A stretch of DNA of 34,447 bases from a virus, in the IMG/VR virus record IMGVR_UViG_3300017989_000273, positions 1 to 34,447 of that record. The stretch is one strand, 5' to 3'. Position 1 is the first letter of the stretch. Each line of letters begins with the position of its first letter. A model generated the notes under the pieces. That model made no database searches, had not been told where the DNA came from, and saw only the letters and a program-made list of their open reading frames with translations. Shown piece by piece: positions 21,873-28,082 of the stretch. Position numbers and translations under genes: made by a program.

Positions 21873-22035
21873 TTGGTTGAAAAAAGATATAAAGGTGTTT
21901 TATAAAGGCGTAGATATAACAGAACATGTAGGTACATGTGTTTGTCGTCATTGCTTAAAAAAGGTTAGAGCTTCTATAGATAAAGACTTACAGCGTAAAG
22001 AAAGACTCCTTGATAGTTTACAATTATTAGTTTAG
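21862..22035 (+). CDS. 57-residue protein with CxCxxC, unknown
   Basis: AAAGGAG lies 6 bases before ATG 21862. The product starts MSDDWLKKDIKVFYKG and has TCVCRHCLKK, a possible metal site, followed by a charged helix. It overlaps the preceding Lar-like gene by 11 bases in another frame. Confidence 0.6.
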   Translation: MSDDWLKKDIKVFYKGVDITEHVGTCVCRHCLKKVRASIDKDLQRKERLLDSLQLLV

Positions 22036-22058
22036 AAAATTTTAAAGGAAGACTGGGT

Positions 22059-22322
22059 ATGAAATTAAGAAGTAACTTTGTAGATGAACTAATCGATGAT
22101 ATAAAAAATAAACCTGAAACTTACAGGGATAATGGTGGATGGGGAGTAAAAAAAGATAATGTAGAAATATTTGGCTACGGGAATATGAGATTACTTTCAA
22201 TTATTACTGTGAAAATAAATGAAAAATTAATGCCTTTATCCTTTCTAGATAGGTATCACTTAGAAGTAGCAGTAGGTAACTGGTATAAAAGGATAAAGCT
22301 CGATATATTAAAAAGGATATAA
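22059..22322 (+). CDS. 87-residue protein, unknown
   Basis: AAAGGA lies about 10 bases before the ATG. The product has an N-terminal helix (NFVDELIDDIKNKPETY), a glycine-containing beta-like middle (GWGVKKDNVEIFGYGN) and a helix at the end. The pattern resembles short phage proteins without known function. There are no cysteines. Confidence 0.6.
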   Translation: MKLRSNFVDELIDDIKNKPETYRDNGGWGVKKDNVEIFGYGNMRLLSIITVKINEKLMPLSFLDRYHLEVAVGNWYKRIKLDILKRI

Positions 22323-22339
22323 CTATCAAGGAAAAGAAG

Positions 22340-22489
22340 ATGAAGGGAATTAAAAATAGAGTACGAAAGTTTTTGTATTGTGATTTAAATATGGCTGATT
22401 CTATAAATAGAAATATGTTTTATGCAGCCTTAGCAGGTGGTTTAATAGCTATATTTATCATAATATTTGCCAAATGGTTATCAAGTTAA
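22340..22489 (+). CDS. 49-residue membrane miniprotein
   Basis: AAGGAA lies upstream of ATG 22340. The first half is basic (MKGIKNRVRKFLY) and the second half is one membrane helix (YAALAGGLIAIFIIIFAKWL). It is one of at least five tiny membrane proteins in the accessory region. The function is unknown. Confidence 0.55.
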   Translation: MKGIKNRVRKFLYCDLNMADSINRNMFYAALAGGLIAIFIIIFAKWLSS

Positions 22490-22517
22490 CCCCTCAAGAT
22501 TAAAGAGTAAAAGAGAT

Positions 22518-22790
22518 ATGAAATGTAGAAACTGTTTAAAAGAATTATTAAAACTAGCACCTGAAAAGGCTGAGGATATAATAAAAGCTGAACTCGAATT
22601 AAAAGAGCTTGCAGATAAAGAACAACAATATATTAAAATTATTAACGGTTTTTTAAACAATGCTCCAGATAAATATCATACCAACGAGCAATTTAAAAAC
22701 ATAGTTATAGATGCCGTAGCCTTATTGTTTATAGAGCCTTATTTTAGTAAATATGAGCCTAAGTCCATAGCTAAACATAAGGGAGAATGA
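22518..22790 (+). CDS. 90-residue helical protein with CxxC start, unknown
   Basis: ATG 22518 (after AAAGAG) is preferred over an in-frame TTG at 22467, which lies inside the previous gene. The product begins MKCRNCLKEL, a possible half of a zinc site, and continues as lysine/glutamate-rich helices. No family is recognised. Confidence 0.55.
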   Translation: MKCRNCLKELLKLAPEKAEDIIKAELELKELADKEQQYIKIINGFLNNAPDKYHTNEQFKNIVIDAVALLFIEPYFSKYEPKSIAKHKGE

Positions 22791-22791
22791 T

Positions 22792-22920
22792 ATGTTAGAA
22801 GTTGTAATAGGATCGGGTGCTTTTAGTATTGCAGTCGGGTTGTGGTTTATTTCTTCACATTTACACGGCATAGAAATAGAATTAAAGCGCATATCCAACA
22901 GTTTAGACAATAAGGAGTAA
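22792..22920 (+). CDS. 42-residue membrane miniprotein
   Basis: ATG 22792 is 2 bases downstream of the previous stop and has GGGAG upstream. A membrane helix (VVIGSGAFSIAVGLWFIS) is followed by a charged helix (HGIEIELKRISNSLDNKE). A signal-anchor type orientation is plausible. The function is unknown. Confidence 0.55.
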   Translation: MLEVVIGSGAFSIAVGLWFISSHLHGIEIELKRISNSLDNKE

Positions 22921-22925
22921 GAGGT

Positions 22926-23177
22926 ATGAGAGAATCGAACTATAATAAATTAAACTTCGGTCGTATGCTATCGGGGTATGATGGTGATAAGAATAATCAT
23001 GGAGACTGTTTTCATTATGGTTCTGTAGGTGGCTGTGATGAATATTGTCCAGCTCTTAGAGAAGGTAATTGTGAAGTTCCGCAAGAAAACGCTGATTTAA
23101 TTAGAAACGACGAGGAATTGTTGGAGATGTATCCAGGAATATCCCCCACTATTGAGAAAGGAAAAGAAGATGAATAA
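22926..23177 (+). CDS. Cys-cluster small protein, unknown
   Basis: The 83-residue protein has a cluster GDCFHYGSVGGCDEYCPALREG followed closely by another Cys (NC); four cysteines lie within about 22 residues and could hold zinc or an Fe-S cluster. The C-terminus is acidic. AAGGAG lies 8-9 bases before the ATG. It overlaps the next gene by 8 bases. Confidence 0.6.
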   Translation: MRESNYNKLNFGRMLSGYDGDKNNHGDCFHYGSVGGCDEYCPALREGNCEVPQENADLIRNDEELLEMYPGISPTIEKGKEDE

Positions 23178-23457
23178 AGATTTAGAAGAAGTAATTGAAG
23201 TTGTTGGAGACTTAAACGATGCTTTTAGTTCTGAAGATATAGATGCAGAAATACAGATAATCACTAATGGAATGTGTTTCAGAGTAGAGTTTCTGAGTGC
23301 ATTAGTATGTTCTTCAGAGGATGATGAAAGGCTCTTTGATGAAGATAATAACGAGTATGAACCTTGGAACCATTGTATAAAAAGAATCATAAAGGAATTA
23401 GTGAACTTGGATGATTTTAAACACATGTCAGAAATTTTAGATAAGGAAGCACAATGA
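23170..23457 (+). CDS. 95-residue acidic protein, unknown
   Basis: ATG 23170 follows AAAGGAAAAG and is preferred over an in-frame TTG at 23152. The product is strongly acidic (LEEVIEVVGDLNDAFSSEDI, SSEDDERLFDEDNNEYE). Highly acidic small phage proteins sometimes mimic DNA, but nothing else here proves that. It overlaps the next gene by 4 bases. Confidence 0.6.
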   Translation: MNKDLEEVIEVVGDLNDAFSSEDIDAEIQIITNGMCFRVEFLSALVCSSEDDERLFDEDNNEYEPWNHCIKRIIKELVNLDDFKHMSEILDKEAQ

Positions 23458-23822
23458 ATAAAGAACCTTTGAATTGCCCTTTTTGTGGTGGCAAAGCTTA
23501 TAAGCTACCGTTAGGTGAAGACGATAGTAATATAGCTGCAAATACATGGTGTCTCGGAGATGTAAATTGTCCTCTTAGAGATATATCTATACCGATACAT
23601 AAATGGAACACTCGCACAGCCTCCCGAACAGATAAGAAGGAATCCCAACAACCAGAGACTAAGGAGTGTAATAACTGTATTGAACAATTTAAAGATACAG
23701 CAGAGCATCTTAATGCTATCTTAGATAATTTTGGTATTCAAAGTGATGAATCAAGAAAGATTCAACTATCAGAATTATCAAGAATAATCTATAAGCGTAT
23801 TACAACGGCACAGGCACAATAG
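23454..23822 (+). CDS. Lar-type restriction alleviation-like protein
   Basis: Lar proteins of lambdoid phages reduce restriction by host type I enzymes. This 122-residue protein has NCPFCGGKAYKL (C8, C11), a second pair in WCLGDVNCPL and then HKWNTR, which is the CPFCGG...C...CP...WNxR order of that family. After residue 62 comes a Lys/Glu-rich extension with a further ECNNC pair. This is longer than a minimal Lar domain. Its start overlaps the previous stop by 4 bases. Confidence 0.7.
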   Translation: MNKEPLNCPFCGGKAYKLPLGEDDSNIAANTWCLGDVNCPLRDISIPIHKWNTRTASRTDKKESQQPETKECNNCIEQFKDTAEHLNAILDNFGIQSDESRKIQLSELSRIIYKRITTAQAQ

Positions 23823-23838
23823 AAGGGAAGGTGTAGTA

Positions 23839-24051
23839 ATGGATATTGAATTATACGAAAAAGCACAAAAGGGACTAACGAACTTAGAAAATTACGAAAG
23901 TATTAAGTTAGAGTTTCGTTTATTTGACGGAAAAGAAATAAAAGTTGTATCTAAAAATATATCACCTGAAGATTTATATTGGATTGGTGATTCTATTAAC
24001 GCGTTGCTCGAGGAGATACCTCCAGTAACCCCAGATAGAGAGTCTAATTAA
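23839..24051 (+). CDS. 70-residue protein, unknown
   Basis: GGAAGG lies about 7 bases before the ATG. The product has a helix, a beta-like stretch (SIKLEFRLFDGKEIKVVSKN) and an acidic helix (EDLYWIGDSINALLEEI). No motif is recognised. Confidence 0.6.
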   Translation: MDIELYEKAQKGLTNLENYESIKLEFRLFDGKEIKVVSKNISPEDLYWIGDSINALLEEIPPVTPDRESN

Positions 24052-24054
24052 ACA

Positions 24055-24252
24055 ATGGAATGGATATCAGTAAAAATAAAACAGTTGTTTTGTTTGCATA
24101 AGTGGAGAAAGGGTATTGTTAATTTTGAATGGACACCAAACCCTTTTAAATTTGGTTTAATTTGGGGCGAAGGTTATTACGAACCTTATCACTGCGTAAA
24201 ATGTGGTAAACACATAACATGTAATTCTATACCGATAAGTTGGGAGGATTAA
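24055..24252 (+). CDS. Small zinc-site protein, DUF1660-like
   Basis: The 65-residue protein has FCLHKW near residue 12 and YHCVKCGKH near residue 47. C-x-H-K-W plus CxxCGK is the pattern of short phage proteins such as DUF1660 members. Between them is an aromatic, glycine-rich stretch. It lies 3 bases after the preceding stop, with weak ribosome-binding bases. Confidence 0.55.
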   Translation: MEWISVKIKQLFCLHKWRKGIVNFEWTPNPFKFGLIWGEGYYEPYHCVKCGKHITCNSIPISWED

Positions 24253-24363
24253 ATGAAAAGAGTGCTTAAGAGGATAGAGAATCCTCATTTTAAAAAACAA
24301 GGGAAGGTTAATTGGTGTGATGGGTGTGTTATTAACCATGGCTGGTTGTACTGGAGTCCGTAA
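24253..24363 (+). CDS. 36-residue basic miniprotein with CDxC
   Basis: GGGAGG lies 6-7 bases before ATG 24253, which abuts the preceding stop. The product is basic and ends KVNWCDGCVINHGWLYWSP. The start signal is good, but the product is too short for family assignment. Another frame overlaps its second half (see the lipoprotein candidate). Confidence 0.5.
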   Translation: MKRVLKRIENPHFKKQGKVNWCDGCVINHGWLYWSP

Positions 24364-24421
24364 TTTCCCCTGTGAAAATGCTAAATACATTTGGGTCTTA
24401 GACAAGGAAGAGAGTAAATAA
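24320..24421 (+). CDS. Tiny lipoprotein candidate overlapping two genes
   Basis: A frame from ATG 24320 (or GTG 24317) gives about 33 residues: MGVLLTMAGCTGVRN and a charged end (VLDKEESK). LLTMAGC is an acceptable lipobox, so the mature protein would have 24 residues with a lipid on Cys. GGGAAGG lies 9-12 bases upstream. Its TAA overlaps the next ATG (TAATG), as in coupled genes. Short outer-membrane lipoproteins in overlapping frames are typical of o-spanins (Rz1), but no i-spanin is obvious here. Without the upstream basic codons the signal peptide is short. Confidence 0.4.
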   Translation: MGVLLTMAGCTGVRNFPCENAKYIWVLDKEESK

Positions 24422-24579
24422 TGGTGTCATTTGATGACTGTTGTAAAGATAAAACTTGTAAGCATCATTGGACAAATTTAACTGTTAGAGAATTGTATCG
24501 TATACATACGGAGAATAATTGCACTTGCAACGGTGCGTGTATAAAAGTGGATTCCAACAATAATAAAGAGGAGGAGTGA
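24421..24579 (+). CDS. Cysteine-rich 52-residue protein
   Basis: ATG 24421 follows GGAAGAG. The product has CCKDKTCKHHW near the start and NCTCNGAC later, six cysteines plus two histidines, so a metal site is likely. The end is Asn/Glu-rich. It abuts the next gene directly. Confidence 0.55.
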   Translation: MVSFDDCCKDKTCKHHWTNLTVRELYRIHTENNCTCNGACIKVDSNNNKEEE

Positions 24580-24720
24580 ATGGATGAGAAGATCAATGTT
24601 GAAGATGATACAATTGCGCTCGAAGCAATGTTTGATATTTTAGATCAAGTGAGCAATAACAAAGATACGAGAATAGAATATTGTGCCTTATATAGGAAAG
24701 ATAAGGAGAAAAAGAAATGA
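24580..24720 (+). CDS. 46-residue acidic protein, unknown
   Basis: GAGGAGG lies about 7 bases before ATG 24580. The product is an acidic helix (INVEDDTIALEAMFDILDQV) with a basic tail (RKDKEKKK). No family is recognised. Its stop overlaps the ATG of the following gene remnant. Confidence 0.5.
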   Translation: MDEKINVEDDTIALEAMFDILDQVSNNKDTRIEYCALYRKDKEKKK

Positions 24721-24779
24721 ACGATTGGTTATCACCGGATGCTATTAGAAAAATAAAATGTAGTGTTTTTTCATATTAG
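24717..24779 (+). pseudogene. Truncated copy of the WLSPD-type gene
   Basis: The frame encodes 20 residues, MNDWLSPDAIRKIKCSVFSY, then TAG. The first eight residues match MNGWLSPDA of the gene at 19403, and the DNA is alike over the first 27 bases (gattggttatcaccggatgct against ggttggttatcacctgatgct). AAGGAG lies upstream. It looks like the start of a relative that was cut off, marking the right edge of the accessory region. Confidence 0.55.
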
Positions 24780-24793
24780 AGATTATATTAATA
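24779..24793 (+). promoter_or_regulatory. Promoter -10-like element repeated from 16224
   Basis: GAGATTATATTAATA here differs by one base from GAGTTTATATTAATA at 16224-16238. TATATT would be the -10. There is no good -35 at the usual distance, so an activator or a phage-specific factor might be needed. It would drive the possible RNA downstream. Confidence 0.35.
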
Positions 24794-24794
24794 A

Positions 24795-24935
24795 ATAACA
24801 TTGCAAGTGTCATATAGCTGTATATGCTTCGCTGACTTGGAAGGGCAGGGCACATACAGATTTCGCCGCACGGGTGTTTACTTTGAGAGCTAAGGGTAAG
24901 TAACAATTTTTTGCGGAATTCTACTTACCCTTTTT
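24795..24935 (+). ncRNA. Possible structured RNA ending in a terminator
   Basis: The stretch 24800-24900 is clearly richer in G and C than its surroundings and has no gene. It contains CAAGT (24804) pairing with ACTTG (24835), an inner ATATA-GCTG-TATAT stem, a GCAGGGC/GCCGCACGGGTGT part, and a strong terminator at its end. The promoter-like element lies just before it. No known RNA family is recognised, and it does not fold as a tRNA. Confidence 0.3.
24892..24935 (+). terminator. Rho-independent terminator
   Basis: AAGGGTAAGTA (24892-24902) pairs perfectly with TACTTACCCTT (24922-24932) around a 19-base loop, followed by a run of T. It should end transcription of the accessory region before the protease gene. 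Confidence 0.8.
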
Positions 24936-25160
24936 ATTCCTCCTACAAAAAGTAATAATATTTATTATCCATAATAAACATTTCAAGTTTTAGACAGTTC
25001 TACCCCCTAACAGTAATAACTGCGCATATACGCAAAGTATTCCCTATTTAAACGCAGAATATCAAGTGTCTAGACCGGTATTCCAACGGTTTATATTTAT
25101 TTATGATTAAACAGCAGGCAAAACCAGCTGATTTTTAACATTTAACAAGGTTTTACGTAT
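24936..25160 (+). other. Leader region of the protease-scaffold gene
   Basis: The 225 bases hold no gene. There are small inverted repeats (TGCG-CATATA-CGCA near 25021 and CAGC/GCTG near 25112) and AT-rich words such as CTATTTAAAC (25046) and TTATATTTATTTATG (25091) that could be late-promoter-like. None is a clear match to the T4 late sequence TATAAATA. Confidence 0.4.
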
Positions 25161-26492
25161 ATGCAAGAGTTGAAAGAACGTTTTGATGGTTTGAACATTA
25201 TCACAGAGCGAACAGCTAACGGCAAGACTATCTATAAGTTTAGAGGACCATTTCAGGAAATGAATGATATCCGTAATAATAAGAATCGTAACGGACGTGT
25301 CTATACGAGAAAGCTTTGGGAAAAAGTCTTGCAAGATGAAAACGTGCTTGAACGCTTAAATTCAAAGCGTATGCTTGGAGAATTGGATCATCCGACAGAT
25401 GATGGCCAGATTCGTAGAACAAGTCATATTGTTACTAAGATAAAACCAAATTATAACGAAGGTATTATATACGGAGAGTTGGAACTTCTAAATCATGATC
25501 AGGGTGATGCTGCTTTATTACGCGCATTAGTCGATCAAGGAGTACAGCTTTGTGTTAGTAGTAGAGCCTATGGAGACTTTTTGGAAGACGGACGCACTAT
25601 TGATCCAGATACTTTTAAGTTGACTACATGGGACGTTGTTTTAGATCCTTCTGTATCTATCGCGCAATTGAACAAGGTTTCCGAATCTGTCAATAAAGCT
25701 TTAGACGGAGAATCAAGAGCACGGAGCAATTTCGTTGAACGTACATCATTCAGCGAAAAATTAAAAGATGAACAATTAAATGAACATAAGTCTGGAGGAC
25801 TAACAATGGACGAATTAAAAAAATTGATGACTGAGAACAAAGAATTAGCAGTAGCTAATGGTATTCATGAGACAAATATTGGACACATGAAAACTTTACT
25901 TGATGAAAAGAATAAAGCTCTTGAGACCACTGAATCTGCATTAAGCGAAAATAAAGAAAAATTGGAAACTTTAAGCGCAGACGCTGAAAAATCTGCTGAT
26001 CTTTTAGAAAAAGCTACAGCTGAAAATAAAGAGCTAAAAGAAAAGAATGAAGCTCTTGAAGCAAAACTTAAAGAATACGAAGAGATTGAAGAGCAAGCAG
26101 TTGAAGCTATTGAAACTCTTAAAGAAGAAAAAGAAGAGCTAGTAGCTAAAGTTGAAGAGCAGGAAAAGCTTGGTGAAGAAGCGGCTGAAGTAATCAATAA
26201 TCTAGTTGATAAAAAAGACGAGTCTAAAAAAGATGAATCTTCAGAGAAAAAAGATGAATCTAAGAAAGACGAATCTGAAGAGAAAAAAGACGAGTCTAAA
26301 AAAGAAGCTGATATGGATAAGGGCGACGAAGAAAAGTCTGACGAGAAAAAAGAAGCAGATATGAATAAAGATGACGATGACGAAGAAGACGACGAAGAAA
26401 AGTCTGACGAGAAAAAAGAAGCAGCTCATCGTGAAGACATCTCAGCTAGAATGTTTGAAGCAGTTGCAGGAAAGAAATACGAAAAGAAATAA
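25161..26492 (+). CDS. Prohead protease fused to scaffold region (T4 gp21/gp22-like)
   Basis: The protein has 443 residues. Residues 1 to about 175 are an S80-family prohead protease like T4 gp21: NRNGRVYTRKLW (42-53), MLGELDHP with the likely catalytic His77, and SSRAYG (133-138) with the likely catalytic Ser. The protease cuts the scaffold and other head proteins during maturation. Residues from about 216 on form a long charged coiled coil and then repeats of the type KKDESKKDES rich in Asp, Glu and Lys (about 350-425), as expected for a prohead scaffold. The ribosome binding site of the whole gene is weak (AAGG, 10 bases upstream), while an internal in-frame ATG has a strong one. The first residues (MQELKERFDGLNIITE) also resemble the shared cassette. 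Confidence 0.88.
   Translation: MQELKERFDGLNIITERTANGKTIYKFRGPFQEMNDIRNNKNRNGRVYTRKLWEKVLQDENVLERLNSKRMLGELDHPTDDGQIRRTSHIVTKIKPNYNEGIIYGELELLNHDQGDAALLRALVDQGVQLCVSSRAYGDFLEDGRTIDPDTFKLTTWDVVLDPSVSIAQLNKVSESVNKALDGESRARSNFVERTSFSEKLKDEQLNEHKSGGLTMDELKKLMTENKELAVANGIHETNIGHMKTLLDEKNKALETTESALSENKEKLETLSADAEKSADLLEKATAENKELKEKNEALEAKLKEYEEIEEQAVEAIETLKEEKEELVAKVEEQEKLGEEAAEVINNLVDKKDESKKDESSEKKDESKKDESEEKKDESKKEADMDKGDEEKSDEKKEADMNKDDDDEEDDEEKSDEKKEAAHREDISARMFEAVAGKKYEKK
25806..26492 (+). CDS. Nested scaffold protein (internal start)
   Basis: ATG 25806 is in frame with the protease gene (its residue 216) and has GGAGG at 25794-25798, 7 bases upstream. This is better than the signal at 25161. 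It would yield a 228-residue scaffold (MDELKKLMTENKELAVANG, coiled coil, acidic/lysine-rich tail, ending EDISARMFEAVAGKKYEKK) without the protease. Phage lambda makes Nu3 scaffold from inside gene C in this way. More scaffold than protease would be produced, which fits their needed ratio. The site is seen in the sequence; its use is inferred. Confidence 0.7.
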   Translation: MDELKKLMTENKELAVANGIHETNIGHMKTLLDEKNKALETTESALSENKEKLETLSADAEKSADLLEKATAENKELKEKNEALEAKLKEYEEIEEQAVEAIETLKEEKEELVAKVEEQEKLGEEAAEVINNLVDKKDESKKDESSEKKDESKKDESEEKKDESKKEADMDKGDEEKSDEKKEADMNKDDDDEEDDEEKSDEKKEAAHREDISARMFEAVAGKKYEKK

Positions 26493-26500
26493 TTGGTTAT

Positions 26501-26563
26501 GTGCAGATTAACCTCTGCACTTTACCTAACAACTGAGCGCACTTTCGCAAGATGACAGTTAGG
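26501..26563 (+). promoter_or_regulatory. Two hairpins between scaffold and capsid genes
   Basis: GTGCAGA-TTAACC-TCTGCAC (26501-26520) is a perfect 7-bp hairpin followed by TTTA. CCTAAC(aa)CTG (26525-26535) pairs with CAGTTAGG (26556-26563), enclosing a smaller GCG/CGC stem. They may slow or process the transcript to set capsid-protein levels. The T-run is too short for a strong terminator. Confidence 0.5.
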
Positions 26564-26599
26564 ATTTAATTTGACAACTTTAACGAAAGAGTAAATATT

Positions 26600-28051
26600 A
26601 TGTTAACAGAAGACAAAGTTTATGGAAACGCTCAGGTCGTAGAAGGCCTTAGAGTAGCAGAAAGAAGTGATGAGCTTGGTGGATACGCCAAAAGAGCCAT
26701 TGATATGTATGAACAGATGAATGGTAAACAACCTAACGTTATGTGGAGATCCGCTCTCGGACACATACTTGAAAATTTCAATACTTTTCAACAGAGTTTA
26801 CAGGAAACTGTTACACAAGCCTCAATGCCTTTCCTTCAAGATTACGGTTTTGAATTAATTATCGCTTTAATGCCAGGTCTTATTGCTGATAGAGTATTCC
26901 AGACACAACCTGCGAAATACAAAAACTATTCAGTATTTTACCAAAATTATCAGTATGGAAATACTAAGGGTACAACTACTGCAAACGATAATGCAATTAC
27001 TTCTCTTACAGCCGATGCTATCAATGATGACTATACTAAAGATTCAGAAGTAGACAAAACTATCGGTACAGGTGATGGTGCTACAGCTGCTTATTCAGTA
27101 TTAGCAGGCGTTCTTTATGTTCCTGTTGTTGCAAGTTCTGTTGCTATTTCTTCTACAGATGTTGGTGACAATGCAATGGCTGTTGTTGATGATGGCGCAG
27201 GCGCTTTAACTGGCGATGTTGCTGCTCCTGGAACTATTAACTATACAACTGGTGCACTTTCTTTTACATTTAATGCAAATGTAAAAGATGGAACAGCTGT
27301 TCTTCTTACTTACGAATATGTAGGTGAAGGATCAACTACTAATGCAATGCAGTACAATATGGTTATCAGTGAGAAGACTGGTCAGGCAAAAGAAAGACGT
27401 TTACGTTACAATTTCTCAATTGAATCACAATTCTCTTACAGACAACAGTTCGGTCGTTCAATGGACGGGGATTTGTTAGCCGCTTCTATTATGGAAATAA
27501 GGAAAGAGATTGATCAAGATCTTATTCTTTATGGAAATACAGTAGCCGCAACAACAACTGGTGCTAATGCATCTGCTGGAACAGTTACATGGGACAGAAC
27601 ACCAGATACAGGCGTTCAGTATTTCTTCTGGAGAGAACAGTTTATCGATACCCTTATAGAAGCTGGAAACCTTATAGTAAAAGCAACTGGTTTAGGCCAG
27701 GGTAATGTTGCCGTTGGCGGTATTACATTTAAGAACGTAGTTGAAACTATTGGACCACGTTTTAAATCAGCTAATACTTCACAGGTTAAAGGTTCAAGAT
27801 TCATCGGTACAATTGATGGTAACATTGATTGTTTTTACGAACCAGCTATGGCTGATGCTAAGTTCTTCGTAACATATAAGAGCGATAATCCATTAGAAGT
27901 AGGTATTGCTTACAATCCATGGATGCCTCTATATGCTTCAGATCCACATATGCTTGATAATGGTAAGCTTCACAGATACTTGATTACATCTTCTGGAAAG
28001 CTTCTTATTAATCCTAAGTTGTATGTTGGTGGAACTATAACTACGTCATAA
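26600..28051 (+). CDS. Major capsid protein, T4 gp23-like, with an inserted beta domain
   Basis: The 483-residue protein builds the capsid shell (HK97 fold). Gp23-type features are WRSALGHILENFNTFQQ (49-65), SMPFLQDYGFELIIALMPGL (75-94), VFQTQPAKYKNYSVFYQNYQYG (99-120), AKERRLRYNFSIESQ (about 263-277) and FVTYKSDNPLEVGIAYNPWMPLY near the end. Residues about 152-241 (KTIGTGDGATAAYSVLAG to YEYVGEG) are an extra GDG-TGTINYTTGALSFTF type beta domain, a module seen in many phage surface proteins, probably displayed on the capsid. Codon use favours C-ending codons more than neighbouring genes, as for highly expressed genes. The ribosome binding site is AAAGAG. A terminator follows the gene. Confidence 0.9.
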   Translation: MLTEDKVYGNAQVVEGLRVAERSDELGGYAKRAIDMYEQMNGKQPNVMWRSALGHILENFNTFQQSLQETVTQASMPFLQDYGFELIIALMPGLIADRVFQTQPAKYKNYSVFYQNYQYGNTKGTTTANDNAITSLTADAINDDYTKDSEVDKTIGTGDGATAAYSVLAGVLYVPVVASSVAISSTDVGDNAMAVVDDGAGALTGDVAAPGTINYTTGALSFTFNANVKDGTAVLLTYEYVGEGSTTNAMQYNMVISEKTGQAKERRLRYNFSIESQFSYRQQFGRSMDGDLLAASIMEIRKEIDQDLILYGNTVAATTTGANASAGTVTWDRTPDTGVQYFFWREQFIDTLIEAGNLIVKATGLGQGNVAVGGITFKNVVETIGPRFKSANTSQVKGSRFIGTIDGNIDCFYEPAMADAKFFVTYKSDNPLEVGIAYNPWMPLYASDPHMLDNGKLHRYLITSSGKLLINPKLYVGGTITTS

Positions 28052-28082
28052 CCGACCTCCGAAAGGTTATTTCATAACAGAG

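Noticed and set aside
24795-24935. tRNA or tmRNA in the GC-richer intergenic island
   Set aside because: No T-loop (GTTCRA) or cloverleaf pairing is visible.
25865-26429. Minus-strand frames rich in Ser and Phe opposite the scaffold
   Set aside because: They mirror the Glu/Lys repeat codons (gaa, aaa) of the scaffold and have no start signals.
26571-26601. TTGACA with a -10-like AAATAT before the capsid gene
   Set aside because: The -10 would overlap the start codon, leaving no room for the ribosome binding site in the transcript.
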